DNA of 64,000 nucleotides, taken from contig JAVBRA010000007.1 of assembly GCA_031548435.1 (NCBI GenBank), positions 93,328 to 157,327 on the forward strand, written 5' to 3'. The notes below the pieces were generated by a model. That model made no database searches. It was not told the origin of the DNA and worked only from the letters and a program-made list of their open reading frames with translations. Both the position numbers and the translations under genes were made by a program. Below are positions 41,908 to 50,411 of this stretch, piece after piece. This DNA comes from JAVBRA01 sp031548435 (GTDB lineage: Bacteria > Bacteroidota > Bacteroidia > Bacteroidales > Rikenellaceae). Position 1 is the stretch's first letter; each line of letters opens with the position of its first letter.

Positions 41908-44778
41908 ATGAGCCAGAAGAATCAATACGCCGGCCTGACCGAGAGCCAGGTAGCCGAAAGCCGCGAAAGATACGGCTCCAACATCCTGACGCCGCCCAAG
42001 CGCAAACCGATGTGGAAACTGTTCCTCGAAAAATTCAACGACCCCATCATCCGGGTGCTGCTCATCGCGGCGCTGTTGTCGCTGATGGTGTCGATCGTTC
42101 ACAACGAGTATTCCGAGACCATCGGCATTCTGTGCGCCATCCTGCTCTCGACCGGGGTGGCCTTCTGGTTCGAGGCGGACGCCAACCGCAAGTTCGACGT
42201 GCTGAACAAGGTCAACGACGACACGGCGGTAAAGGCGATCCGCAACGGCAACATCACCGAGGTGCCCAAACGCGAGGTGGTGGTCGGCGACATCGTGCTG
42301 CTCGAAACCGGCGAGGAGGTTCCTGCCGACGGGCGGCTGCTCGAAGAGGTGTCGCTCCAGGTCAACGAGTCGACCCTGACGGGCGAGCCGGTGATCGACA
42401 AAACGACCGACCCCGCGCAATTCGACCGCGAGGCGACCTACCCCTCCGACTGCATTTACCGCGGGACGACCGTCGTCGACGGCCATTGCACCTACCGGGT
42501 CGAACAGGTGGGCGACGCTACCGAATTCGGCAAAGTAGCCCAGAAGGCGGCCGAAACCGGGAACAAAGAAGAAACCCCGCTCAACCGGCAACTGGAAGGA
42601 CTGGCCCGGTTCGTGGGCGCCATCGGGTTTATTTTGTCGCTCCTGGTCTTTATCGCCTTGTTTGCCAAAGGGGTGGTCTCCGGACAGATCGAAGCCTCGT
42701 CGGCCCAGCTGGCCTTGGTGGGAGCGGCGTTCGCAGCCCTGTTCGTGACCGTCGGCAAATTCTGGTTCCCAATGCTTTACGGATTGTTCGAGATCTTCGG
42801 CAGCAAGAAACGGATGCCGAGAATCGTTGCCAAAAGTTGGCTGGTATGGATCGGCATGGGGCTGGCAGTGTTCGTCGTGCTGTGCGCCGTCTGTTATTTT
42901 GCCGGCATCGATCCGCTGGACAAAGCCAACTGGATGTCGGCCTCGATGGCGGGACACCTGTTGCAATACTTCATGGTTGCCGTGACGCTGATCGTGGTGT
43001 CGATGCCCGAGGGGCTGCCCATGAGCGTGACCCTGAGTCTGGCCCTGAGCATGAAACGGATGCTCAAAACCAACAATCTGGTGCGCAAAATGCACGCCTG
43101 CGAGACCATGGGCGCCGTGACGGTGATCTGCACCGACAAAACAGGCACCCTGACCCAGAACCGGATGCAGGTACACCAAACCGATTTCTATTCCCTGCCC
43201 GCACAGACGCTTTCCGATAATCAGGCTTCGCACCTGATCGCCGAGGGGATTGCCGTGAATTCAACCGCGTTTCTCGACTTTTCCGGACAGACAGTCAAAA
43301 CACTGGGCAACCCCACCGAGTCGGCGTTGCTGCTGTGGCTCCATTCGAAGGGGCTGAACTATGTCGGCCTGCGCGAAGGGGCGAAGATCATCGACCAGAT
43401 CACGTTCTCCACCGAACGCAAGTACATGGCCACGCTGGTCGATTCGCCGCTGATGGATCAGAACATCCTGTATATCAAGGGGGCACCCGAGATTGTATTA
43501 GGCAAATGCACCGAGGTACTGGACGAAAAAGGCGCGGCCGACGTTGCGCCGTACAAAACCCCGGTCGAAGAAAAACTGTTGGCCTATCAGAACCAGGCCA
43601 TGCGCACGTTGGGCTTTGCCTACAAACTGGTGGCCCCCGGCGTAACCGAGATTGCCGACCTTGCCTCGGGCGGATTCACGTTTCTGGGCATCGCCGCCAT
43701 CTCCGACCCTGTTCGCCAGGACGTTCCGGAGGCGGTGGCCGAGTGCCTCGATGCGGGCATCGCCATCAAGATCGTCACGGGCGACACTCCCGGCACCGCC
43801 CGCGAAATAGCCCGCCAGATCGGCATCTGGACAGAGGGGGACGGCCCGGCGAACATCATCACCGGCCCCGAGTTCGAAGCGCTCTCGGACGCCGAAGCCC
43901 TGCAACGCATCCCCGGCATGAAAATCATGTGCCGCGCCCGCCCCATGGACAAACAGCGGCTGGTGAACCTGCTGCAAAAACTGGGCGAGGTGGTGGCCGT
44001 CACCGGCGACGGCACCAACGACGCCCCGGCGCTGAACCACGCCCAAGTGGGCCTGTCGATGGGCACGGGAACGTCGGTAGCCAAAGAGGCCAGCGACATC
44101 ACCCTGCTCGACGACTCGTTCAAGAGCATCGCCACGGCCGTCATGTGGGGCCGGTCGTTGTACCTTAACATCCAGCGTTTTGTGCTGTTCCAGCTGACGA
44201 TCAACCTGGCGGCCATCATCATCGTGCTGATCGGGTCGCTCTTCGGACAGGAGATTCCACTCACCGTCACCCAGATGCTGTGGGTCAACCTGATCATGGA
44301 CACCTTCGCCGCCGCCGCGCTGGCTTCGCTGCCCCCGCACAAGGACGTAATGAAAAACAAACCCCGGAACGCCGCCGCGTTCATCGTCACGCGGGCCATG
44401 AAGTCGAACATTCTGATCACCGGCAGCCTGTTCGTGGCGGCGTTGCTGGCCCTGCTCTACCTTTTCACGGGCGAGGATGGGTCGGTATCGGCCTACAACC
44501 TGTCGGCATTCTTCACCGTATTCGTCATGCTCCAGCTATGGAACCTTTTCAACGCCAAGGCGTTCGGGACGAATAAATCGGCATTCCGCGGCATGGGGCA
44601 TTGCTTCGGATTTGTGATGGTGCTGCTGCTGATCCTTGTGGGACAGATCCTGATCGTACAGTTCGGCGGCGAGGTGTTCCGCACGGTGCCGCTGTCGTTC
44701 AAAGACTGGCTGATCATTATCGGGGCCACTTCGGCAGTGCTGTGGATCGGCGAGTTGGTGCGGCTGGTAAGGAAGTAG
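41908..44778 (+). CDS. Calcium-translocating P-type ATPase (PMCA/SERCA type)
   Basis: 956 residues. About ten membrane segments. VNESTLTGEPV is the actuator motif; VVSMPEGLPMSVTLSLA is the fourth transmembrane helix with the ion-binding PEGL; CTDKTGTLTQN carries the phosphorylated Asp; GDGTNDAPAL is the hinge. The PEGLP sequence and overall length point to Ca2+ export. It starts 13 bp after the helicase stop. Confidence 0.94.
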   Translation: MSQKNQYAGLTESQVAESRERYGSNILTPPKRKPMWKLFLEKFNDPIIRVLLIAALLSLMVSIVHNEYSETIGILCAILLSTGVAFWFEADANRKFDVLNKVNDDTAVKAIRNGNITEVPKREVVVGDIVLLETGEEVPADGRLLEEVSLQVNESTLTGEPVIDKTTDPAQFDREATYPSDCIYRGTTVVDGHCTYRVEQVGDATEFGKVAQKAAETGNKEETPLNRQLEGLARFVGAIGFILSLLVFIALFAKGVVSGQIEASSAQLALVGAAFAALFVTVGKFWFPMLYGLFEIFGSKKRMPRIVAKSWLVWIGMGLAVFVVLCAVCYFAGIDPLDKANWMSASMAGHLLQYFMVAVTLIVVSMPEGLPMSVTLSLALSMKRMLKTNNLVRKMHACETMGAVTVICTDKTGTLTQNRMQVHQTDFYSLPAQTLSDNQASHLIAEGIAVNSTAFLDFSGQTVKTLGNPTESALLLWLHSKGLNYVGLREGAKIIDQITFSTERKYMATLVDSPLMDQNILYIKGAPEIVLGKCTEVLDEKGAADVAPYKTPVEEKLLAYQNQAMRTLGFAYKLVAPGVTEIADLASGGFTFLGIAAISDPVRQDVPEAVAECLDAGIAIKIVTGDTPGTAREIARQIGIWTEGDGPANIITGPEFEALSDAEALQRIPGMKIMCRARPMDKQRLVNLLQKLGEVVAVTGDGTNDAPALNHAQVGLSMGTGTSVAKEASDITLLDDSFKSIATAVMWGRSLYLNIQRFVLFQLTINLAAIIIVLIGSLFGQEIPLTVTQMLWVNLIMDTFAAAALASLPPHKDVMKNKPRNAAAFIVTRAMKSNILITGSLFVAALLALLYLFTGEDGSVSAYNLSAFFTVFVMLQLWNLFNAKAFGTNKSAFRGMGHCFGFVMVLLLILVGQILIVQFGGEVFRTVPLSFKDWLIIIGATSAVLWIGELVRLVRK

Positions 44779-44794
44779 TCGTTATTGTGAGTAA

Positions 44795-44859
44795 AACGAA
44801 AGATCTCCCTCATAGAGAACGCATGGAAACGTGCTTCTCTATGAGGGAGATCTTTCGTT
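44795..44859. repeat. Perfect 25-bp inverted repeat hairpin
   Basis: Arms 44795-44819 and 44835-44859 are exact complements (core AAGATCTCCCTCATAGAG) around a 15-nt loop that itself closes with GCA/TGC. It lies between the convergent ATPase and oxyR genes and has no T run, so it may be a mobile palindrome or a barrier to read-through. Confidence 0.85.
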
Positions 44860-44883
44860 GCGTTCAGGACGGCACGGGAAGTT

Positions 44884-45780
44884 TTACTCGACCGTATTAT
44901 AACAGTTGATGATGCTCTCTTTGAGCGCATTGACCATCGCCCGTTTGACGAATGTGCGGTGCGTGGCAATGGTGATGGGGCGCGAGGCGGCGCCGTTGCA
45001 CAGGTTGCGCAACTGTCCGGTGCGTCCGGAGGGGAGGTACCTGACCGACATTTCGGGGATGATGGTCATCGAGTTGGTGCTGTCGACCATGCGCACCAGC
45101 GACTCGATCGACCCGCACTCGAACACCAGCTGGCTGGAGAGTCCCTGCTTGGCATGACACAACTCAAGCACCTGACTTCTAAGGCAATGCGCCTCGGACA
45201 ACAACAACAGTTTCCGCAGGTCGATGTCGTCGATTTCGATGTTCGTCTTTTTAGTCAGCGGATGGTTGCGGGCGATGTAGGCATAGAACCGGTCTTCGAA
45301 AAGCGTCTCCTCGTTGATTGATTGCCCGGCGGCTCCTCCGGCCATGATCGCCACGTCGAGCGTGTCTTTGTTCAACTCGTCGAGGATGTTTCCGGTGGTC
45401 ATCTCTTTGATTTCCAGCTCCACCAGGGGATAAAGCCGGGTGAAGTCGGGAATGAACCGGTGCAGCAGGTACGGCGCGATGGTGGGAATGATCCCCAGCC
45501 GCAACGTGCCGCTCACCTCGCCTTTGATCTGCTTGACCGACTCGCGGATGTCGTGGAACGCCTTGATGGCCTCGCGCGCCTTCTGCACCACCACCTTTCC
45601 TGCCTCGGTCAGCACCACCGGCTTGTGCGTGCGGTCGAGCAACACCACCCCCAGCTCGTCTTCGAGGTTTTTGATCTGCATGCTCAGCGACGGCTGCGTG
45701 ACGAAACACCGTTCGGCGGCAAGCGAAAAGCTTCCGCAGGAGGCCACTCCCAGCAAATATTCCAGTTGAACGATCGTCAT
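44884..45780 (-). CDS. oxyR: LysR-type peroxide-sensing regulator
   Basis: 298 residues. Winged helix-turn-helix (1-60: LEYLLGVASCGSFSLAAERCFVTQPSLSMQIKNLE) and a periplasmic-binding-like sensor domain. AHCLRSQVLELCHAKQG places Cys199 and Cys208 exactly where E. coli OxyR has its disulfide pair, so H2O2 sensing is very likely. It controls peroxide defence genes; none lies beside it here. Confidence 0.93.
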   Translation of the reverse strand: MTIVQLEYLLGVASCGSFSLAAERCFVTQPSLSMQIKNLEDELGVVLLDRTHKPVVLTEAGKVVVQKAREAIKAFHDIRESVKQIKGEVSGTLRLGIIPTIAPYLLHRFIPDFTRLYPLVELEIKEMTTGNILDELNKDTLDVAIMAGGAAGQSINEETLFEDRFYAYIARNHPLTKKTNIEIDDIDLRKLLLLSEAHCLRSQVLELCHAKQGLSSQLVFECGSIESLVRMVDSTNSMTIIPEMSVRYLPSGRTGQLRNLCNGAASRPITIATHRTFVKRAMVNALKESIINCYNTVE

Positions 45781-45848
45781 AATAGATTTTACTTATGATA
45801 TACGCAAATATCATAAATAAAATCGGATTCCGCAAATTTATCCGGATG

Positions 45849-46412
45849 TCACCTGAACGAACAGCTGTCGATGTGGTCGTTCACATACCCCACCGCCTGC
45901 AAGTGGGCATAGCAGATGGTGGTGCCGAAAAACCGGAACCCCCTCTTTTTCATGTCTTTGCTGATGGCGTCTGAGAGCGGCGTCGAGGCAGGCACCTCCG
46001 ACAGCGTTTTCCAACTGCTGACGATGGGCTTGCCCTCGGGCAGAAACCCGCGCAGGTAGTTGCAAAAGCTGCCGAACTCGTTCTGCACGCCGATAAACGC
46101 TTTGGCATTGGAGATCGCAGCCCGGATCTTCAACCGGTTGCGAATGATGCCGGCATCCTGCATCAGCCGTTCCTCGTCGGCCGGGGTGAACGCCGCCACC
46201 TTCGCCACGTCGAACCCGGCGAACGCCTTACGGTACCCCTCGCGGCGGCGCAGAATGGTAATCCAGCTCAAGCCGGCCTGGGCGCTTTCCAGGGTTAGGA
46301 ATTCGAACATCGTATGGTCGTCCGTCACCTCGCGGCCCCACTCTTTGTCGTGGTACTCCATATACAGCGGGTCATCACCGCACCAACCACACCTTATAAT
46401 CTTTTGGTTCAT
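45849..46412 (-). CDS. tag: DNA-3-methyladenine glycosylase I
   Basis: 187 residues from the ATG at 46412 (46424 is also possible). It excises 3-methyladenine. CGWCGDDPLYMEYHDKEWG at the N-terminus supplies a Zn-binding Cys and the base-contact residues; LESAQAGLSWITILRRREGYRKAF is the helix-hairpin-helix region. Together with ogt (22566) the window holds two alkylation-repair genes, not adjacent. Confidence 0.94.
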   Translation of the reverse strand: MNQKIIRCGWCGDDPLYMEYHDKEWGREVTDDHTMFEFLTLESAQAGLSWITILRRREGYRKAFAGFDVAKVAAFTPADEERLMQDAGIIRNRLKIRAAISNAKAFIGVQNEFGSFCNYLRGFLPEGKPIVSSWKTLSEVPASTPLSDAISKDMKKRGFRFFGTTICYAHLQAVGYVNDHIDSCSFR

Positions 46413-46424
46413 TGCTTTTTTCAT

Positions 46425-46459
46425 AAAAAACGGGGGACACCGCAAAGCGCCCCCCCGTC
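46425..46459 (-). terminator. Intrinsic terminator of the TonB gene
   Basis: CGGGGG (46431-46436) pairs with CCCCCG (46452-46457), followed on the minus strand by T6. Confidence 0.8.
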
Positions 46460-46476
46460 CTATTCCGAATTTCAGA

Positions 46477-47169
46477 TTATATCTTGAACGTAATCGGCAG
46501 ACTGTATTTCAACCTCACGGTTTTACCCCCTTGAGTTGCCGGCCCCCACTTGGGCGAAAGCTTCAACACCCGGGTCACTTCTTTCGAAAGCGAACTGTGA
46601 GGGCTGGAGGCAATCTCAATCGTCGAGAGTGTTCCGTCACGTTCAATAACGAATATGGCCTGTACCGTCCCCTGAATATTGTTCTGCAAACAATCGTCGG
46701 GATAATTCAGTTGCTTATATACCCATTCTTTGAACTTCTCGATCCCGCCGCCCATGAACGAAGGCATCACTTCGGCACGCAGGAAAGGAGTGTCATCCTC
46801 GATCCCTTCGGAACCCTGGTTCCCGAAAGTTCCGCCCCATTCGCCTCCGGTGCTCGACAATTCGGCGTCGATGTTGAAAATATTCGTATTCTCGTTGATC
46901 TTCACGTCCTCACGCACGATGTTGATGATATCCGAAACCAACGACGTAGCCCGCGGCACCGGTGCGGTCTGCGGTTCTTCCTGTTTGGTGATCTCGACCA
47001 GTTCCTCTTCGACGATGGGAATATCCACCTCGCGTTTGTCGAGCACCTTTTCCGATTGTTTCATGGCGAAAAGCAGGATAACCAACCCGACAGAAACAAG
47101 CAACCCGATCTCAAGAAAGAGTCCCTTCTTATTTTGAAGATCCGCCTTGACTGATTTTTTGACTTCCAT
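46477..47169 (-). CDS. TonB-family energy transducer
   Basis: 230 residues from the ATG at 47169. The cytoplasmic start VKKSVKADLQNKKGLFLEIGLLVSVGLVILLFAM holds the single membrane helix. A periplasmic spacer follows, then the C-terminal TonB domain (about 145-230: VYKQLNYPDDCLQNNIQGTVQAIFVIERDGTLSTIEIASSPHSSLSKEVTRVLKLSPKWGP). It transmits proton-motive force to outer-membrane receptors. No ExbB/ExbD gene is nearby. Confidence 0.92.
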   Translation of the reverse strand: MEVKKSVKADLQNKKGLFLEIGLLVSVGLVILLFAMKQSEKVLDKREVDIPIVEEELVEITKQEEPQTAPVPRATSLVSDIINIVREDVKINENTNIFNIDAELSSTGGEWGGTFGNQGSEGIEDDTPFLRAEVMPSFMGGGIEKFKEWVYKQLNYPDDCLQNNIQGTVQAIFVIERDGTLSTIEIASSPHSSLSKEVTRVLKLSPKWGPATQGGKTVRLKYSLPITFKI

Positions 47170-47359
47170 ATACTTTAATATTTTTATTTTGATGAAGTAT
47201 TCCCTTGTTTTACAGCGCCTGCGGTCGTTCGCAAAGGGGCTTGCGGCACACAAAGCATCTGTTTCCTATGACAAAGATAGGAAAAATATCATTCTGTCAT
47301 AAAAAAGAGGGATAAAAATAATTTATGGGCAAAATACATCTACTATTGCGAATATTGTT

Positions 47360-47367
47360 TATCTTTG
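47360..47367 (+). promoter_or_regulatory. Candidate -7 promoter element of tRNA-Ala
   Basis: TATCTTTG, 20 bp before the tRNA; no clear -33 box. Confidence 0.5.
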
Positions 47368-47387
47368 CATCGTCTTTGACACCTAAA

Positions 47388-47461
<74 letters not shown>

Positions 47462-47463
47462 CC

Positions 47464-47770
47464 CTGGGGGCCGAAAGAGGCAGGGTGCTGGAAGAGGTAT
47501 GAGGTTAATGAAGTAGGGGCTGAAGAGGTAGGAAGTTGGAAAAGGTTCTGTTGTGAACTGAAGGACAACACTACAACAAGCAGATGTTAATGTCCGAAAA
47601 GCGGAAAGAGGCTCGGTCGTGAACCGAAGGTCAACCCGAAAACCTCAAAGGAAGATCCGGTTGCGAATCCGAAAACCTCAAAAAGGAATATCGGAGACAA
47701 GGCGGCCACACGCCTTAAACGCTCAAGAAAGAGCATCAAAAAGCACCCTAAACTTTTAAGGCACACCAAT
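47464..47770. repeat. Gene-free interval with decayed tandem repeats
   Basis: Two related 26-mers (47544-47569 and 47610-47635) share the pattern GGYTCKGTYGTGAACYGAAGG; CCGAAAACCTCAAA occurs at about 47636 and 47670. GAAGAGGTA also recurs before them. I find no gene. The repeats can form small hairpins such as TCGGT/ACCGA. Confidence 0.5.
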
Positions 47771-47775
47771 TTTAT

Positions 47776-47803
47776 AGCCGGAGCGTCATGTTCCGGCTTT
47801 TTC
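47776..47803 (+). terminator. Intrinsic terminator just upstream of rlmN
   Basis: AGCCGGA (47776-47782) pairs with TCCGGCT (47792-47798), followed by T5. It ends 8 bp before the rlmN start, so it either stops the tRNA-Ala transcript or attenuates rlmN. Confidence 0.8.
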
Positions 47804-47810
47804 GTCGATC

Positions 47811-48842
47811 ATGGAAAACGAAAACAGAGAGTGGCTTTTCGGAAAAACGCTGCAAGGGCTGCACCAGGTGGCCTCGGCTGCCGGGCTTCCCAAATACACT
47901 GCCGCGCAGATGGCCGACTGGCTCTATAAAAAAGGAGTGCGCTCGATCGACGGCTTCACCAATCTTTCCGTAAAAAACAGGGCGTTGCTCTCCGAGCGGT
48001 TTTGCGTCGGCAGCATCGACTCCACGGCCGTGCAGCAGTCGGCCGACGGCACAAAGAAATACCTCTTCCCCACTACGGCGGGGCAATCGATCGAATCGGC
48101 CTACATTCCCGATAAAGAGCGCGCCACGCTGTGCGTTTCGTCGCAGGCGGGATGCCGCATGGGTTGCCGCTTCTGCATGACGGCCCGCCAGGGGTTCCAG
48201 CACAGCCTTCCAGCGGGCGAGATCCTGAACCAGGTGCGCAATATCCCCGAAAGCAACAGCCTCACCAACATCGTTTACATGGGCATGGGCGAGCCGCTCG
48301 ACAACCTGCCGCAGGTGCTCGACTCGCTTGAGGTGATGACCTCGGAGTGGGGTTACGGCTGGAGCCCGACGCGCATCACCCTTTCGTCGATCGGGGTGCT
48401 GCCCGCCTTGCCTGAGTTTCTGGAGCGGAGCCGGGTGCATCTGGCCATCAGCCTGCACAACCCGTTCGACGACGAGCGCCGGCAGATGATGCCCATGCAG
48501 AAAGCCTGGCCGCTGGCCGAAGTGATCGGCCTGTTGCGCAAGTACGACTTCTCACACCAGCGCCGCCTGAGCTTCGAGTACATCCTGTTCGAGGGCATCA
48601 ACGATACGCCGGGGCACGCCGCCGGACTGGCATCGCTGTTGAGGGGAGTCGATTGCCGCATCAACCTGATCCGCTTCCACACCATTCCCGGAACGGAATT
48701 CCGCTCCTGCAGCGAAGAGAAGATCCAATGGTTCCGCGACTATCTCAATGCCCGCGGCCTGCTGACCACCATCCGTGCATCGCGGGGCGAGGATATCAAC
48801 GCCGCCTGCGGGCTGCTCTCTACCAAAGAGGGGGCGAAGTAG
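47811..48842 (+). CDS. rlmN: Dual-specificity RNA methyltransferase RlmN
   Basis: 343 residues. A radical-SAM enzyme that methylates C2 of A2503 in 23S rRNA and A37 in some tRNAs. The 4Fe-4S motif is Cys115-x3-Cys119-x2-Cys122 (GCRMGCRFC). YMGMGEPLDN binds SAM, and the C-terminal AACGLL cysteine forms the enzyme-RNA intermediate. The start lies directly after a terminator-like hairpin. Confidence 0.95.
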   Translation: MENENREWLFGKTLQGLHQVASAAGLPKYTAAQMADWLYKKGVRSIDGFTNLSVKNRALLSERFCVGSIDSTAVQQSADGTKKYLFPTTAGQSIESAYIPDKERATLCVSSQAGCRMGCRFCMTARQGFQHSLPAGEILNQVRNIPESNSLTNIVYMGMGEPLDNLPQVLDSLEVMTSEWGYGWSPTRITLSSIGVLPALPEFLERSRVHLAISLHNPFDDERRQMMPMQKAWPLAEVIGLLRKYDFSHQRRLSFEYILFEGINDTPGHAAGLASLLRGVDCRINLIRFHTIPGTEFRSCSEEKIQWFRDYLNARGLLTTIRASRGEDINAACGLLSTKEGAK

Positions 48843-48847
48843 CGGAA

Positions 48848-49894
48848 CTACATCATCCCGAACCGATAGATCACCGTCCGGTCGGGATACTCCCTGACAC
48901 CGTAAACAGACTCCCTGTCAACACAAAAAACACCGACCGCAACCGGCAGAACGTATTTCCCGACCTTATTCCCATCCCAGTCGAAACAGAGGATCTCGTC
49001 GGACACCATTCCCGAGCCGGCCGCCACGGCATAGCTCTGCGCGGAGTAGGTGAAGCAGATCAGATCGTCCGAAACCGCCATGTTCATCACTCCGGCGATG
49101 CTCTTGTCATAATCGACGGTATGGGTGACTCCCGCCTTGGGCTTTTCCCTTATCTGCGGAATGTGTCTGAAAGCATTGGCAAACACCCGCCGGATTCCGT
49201 CGGCCGAGTTCTCATAGATCTCAAACACATCGGACGACAGGACGGAAATCACAAATCGGCTCCCCGCCCCTTTGATCATCGACTGGAAAACGCTGCCGCG
49301 GTAAATCCCCTGTATCTGGTCGTACCCGAACGGATAATCGAACGGATGGCCCTCGATGTTATTGGCCGAATCGAGGAGCCCGAAGCTCCCTTTCTCAAAC
49401 CCTCCCACGCACACCTTTTTGTCGCCGACCGGGATCAGATGCCGGGGGCGAAAATCAGCAACATACGGATACGGTTCTTTCGCCACAACGGCCCGGGTGC
49501 TGTCCCGCAAGATATCCGGGATCGAAACACGGTTGATCTCTTTGCTGTCCGCATCCAGGAAAACGAGATCGGGCCCGACGACCGAAAACCCGGAGCCCAA
49601 CCGGACGTATTCGCCGGGCCCCCTGCCCGACCGCCCCCAGCGCCGCAGCAACTCTCCGCTGTTCAAATCGACGAACAAGAAATGATGCTCCCCGCCGATC
49701 GTACTGAGGACAAGCACACTGTCGGCTATTTCAATATCCTTTATCTCGAAAAGTCCATTCCGGATCGTGAACACGCTGTCGCAGAGTGCAATCGTGCGTA
49801 CCGTCCCGAAATCATCGAGGCTCTCCGCTTTCTTTTCGCAGGCGCCGCACACGAAAAAGAGCAGCGCAAATGCATAAAAACGCTTCATCTTCAT
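48848..49894 (-). CDS. Six-bladed beta-propeller lipoprotein (second copy)
   Basis: 348 residues from the ATG at 49894. The lipobox is VCGAC (Cys19), then repeated strand units of the Bacteroidetes propeller type (FLFVDLNSGELLRRWGRSGRGPGEYVRLGSGFSVVGPDLVFLD). The G-x-G-x-G-E motif GRGPGE also occurs as GRAGNE in the first copy. It follows an NVEAL-like peptide gene on the same strand, as does the copy at 7982. Confidence 0.82.
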   Translation of the reverse strand: MKMKRFYAFALLFFVCGACEKKAESLDDFGTVRTIALCDSVFTIRNGLFEIKDIEIADSVLVLSTIGGEHHFLFVDLNSGELLRRWGRSGRGPGEYVRLGSGFSVVGPDLVFLDADSKEINRVSIPDILRDSTRAVVAKEPYPYVADFRPRHLIPVGDKKVCVGGFEKGSFGLLDSANNIEGHPFDYPFGYDQIQGIYRGSVFQSMIKGAGSRFVISVLSSDVFEIYENSADGIRRVFANAFRHIPQIREKPKAGVTHTVDYDKSIAGVMNMAVSDDLICFTYSAQSYAVAAGSGMVSDEILCFDWDGNKVGKYVLPVAVGVFCVDRESVYGVREYPDRTVIYRFGMM

Positions 49895-49980
49895 TCTTTT
49901 ATAATTGAAAGGCGTCCACGAATATACGGACACCTTTCGGATTAACAATCTGTTTCTACCACCTTGCGTTTTTTCTCAAT

Positions 49981-50196
49981 TTATCCCTTGGTTGGATCAG
50001 TGGGATGAAGCGCCTCGCAGTCATACCGGGGATCATTGATGCAGTCATCCACATCAGGCTGTTCGATTTGAGCAATGGCTTCAATGTTTTGACGCAGAAG
50101 TTTTTCCTTGTCTGTCATGGTTGCGTTGTTGTAAGCCTTATAGCCCACAAAACCGACAAGGCCCAGAAAAAGGCCCATAATTACATTTTTTCTCAT
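49981..50196 (-). CDS. NVEAL-like small exported peptide
   Basis: 71 residues. A short hydrophobic start (NVIMGLFLGLVGFVGYKAY) is followed by LLRQNIEAIAQIE (N37-I-E-A-I41), a variant of the NVEAL box, and a two-Cys tail (CINDPRYDCEALHPTD). It is shorter and less Cys-rich than the peptide at 9137 and lies 86 bp before its propeller gene. Confidence 0.72.
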   Translation of the reverse strand: MRKNVIMGLFLGLVGFVGYKAYNNATMTDKEKLLRQNIEAIAQIEQPDVDDCINDPRYDCEALHPTDPTKG

Positions 50197-50362
50197 AATA
50201 AGTTTATTAAATTATTTGTTCTACAAACATATATATATATATATGCAATAAAGCAAATTCAAACATACTTTTAATCTATCTCAACAAAACAAAGCAGCAT
50301 ATTCCCATCCACTAATTCTAATATAGTCATCAAATCCACTATCTTATTACATCCCTTGAAAC

Positions 50363-50386
50363 AAAAAAGCGCCCGTCACCGGGCGC
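50363..50386 (-). terminator. Intrinsic terminator of eno
   Basis: GCGCCCG (50369-50375) pairs with CGGGCGC (50380-50386), followed on the minus strand by T6. Confidence 0.88.
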
Positions 50387-50411
50387 CTTCCTCATTCACC
50401 GTTTACCGGAA

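Noticed and set aside
41152..43233. 693-codon open frame on the minus strand across the helicase and Ca2+ ATPase genes
   Set aside because: Antisense shadow of two well-supported genes, crossing their boundary, low-complexity His/Gln/Asp content.
47544..47690. CRISPR array
   Set aside because: Repeats are few, imperfect and unevenly spaced, and no cas gene is present anywhere in the window.
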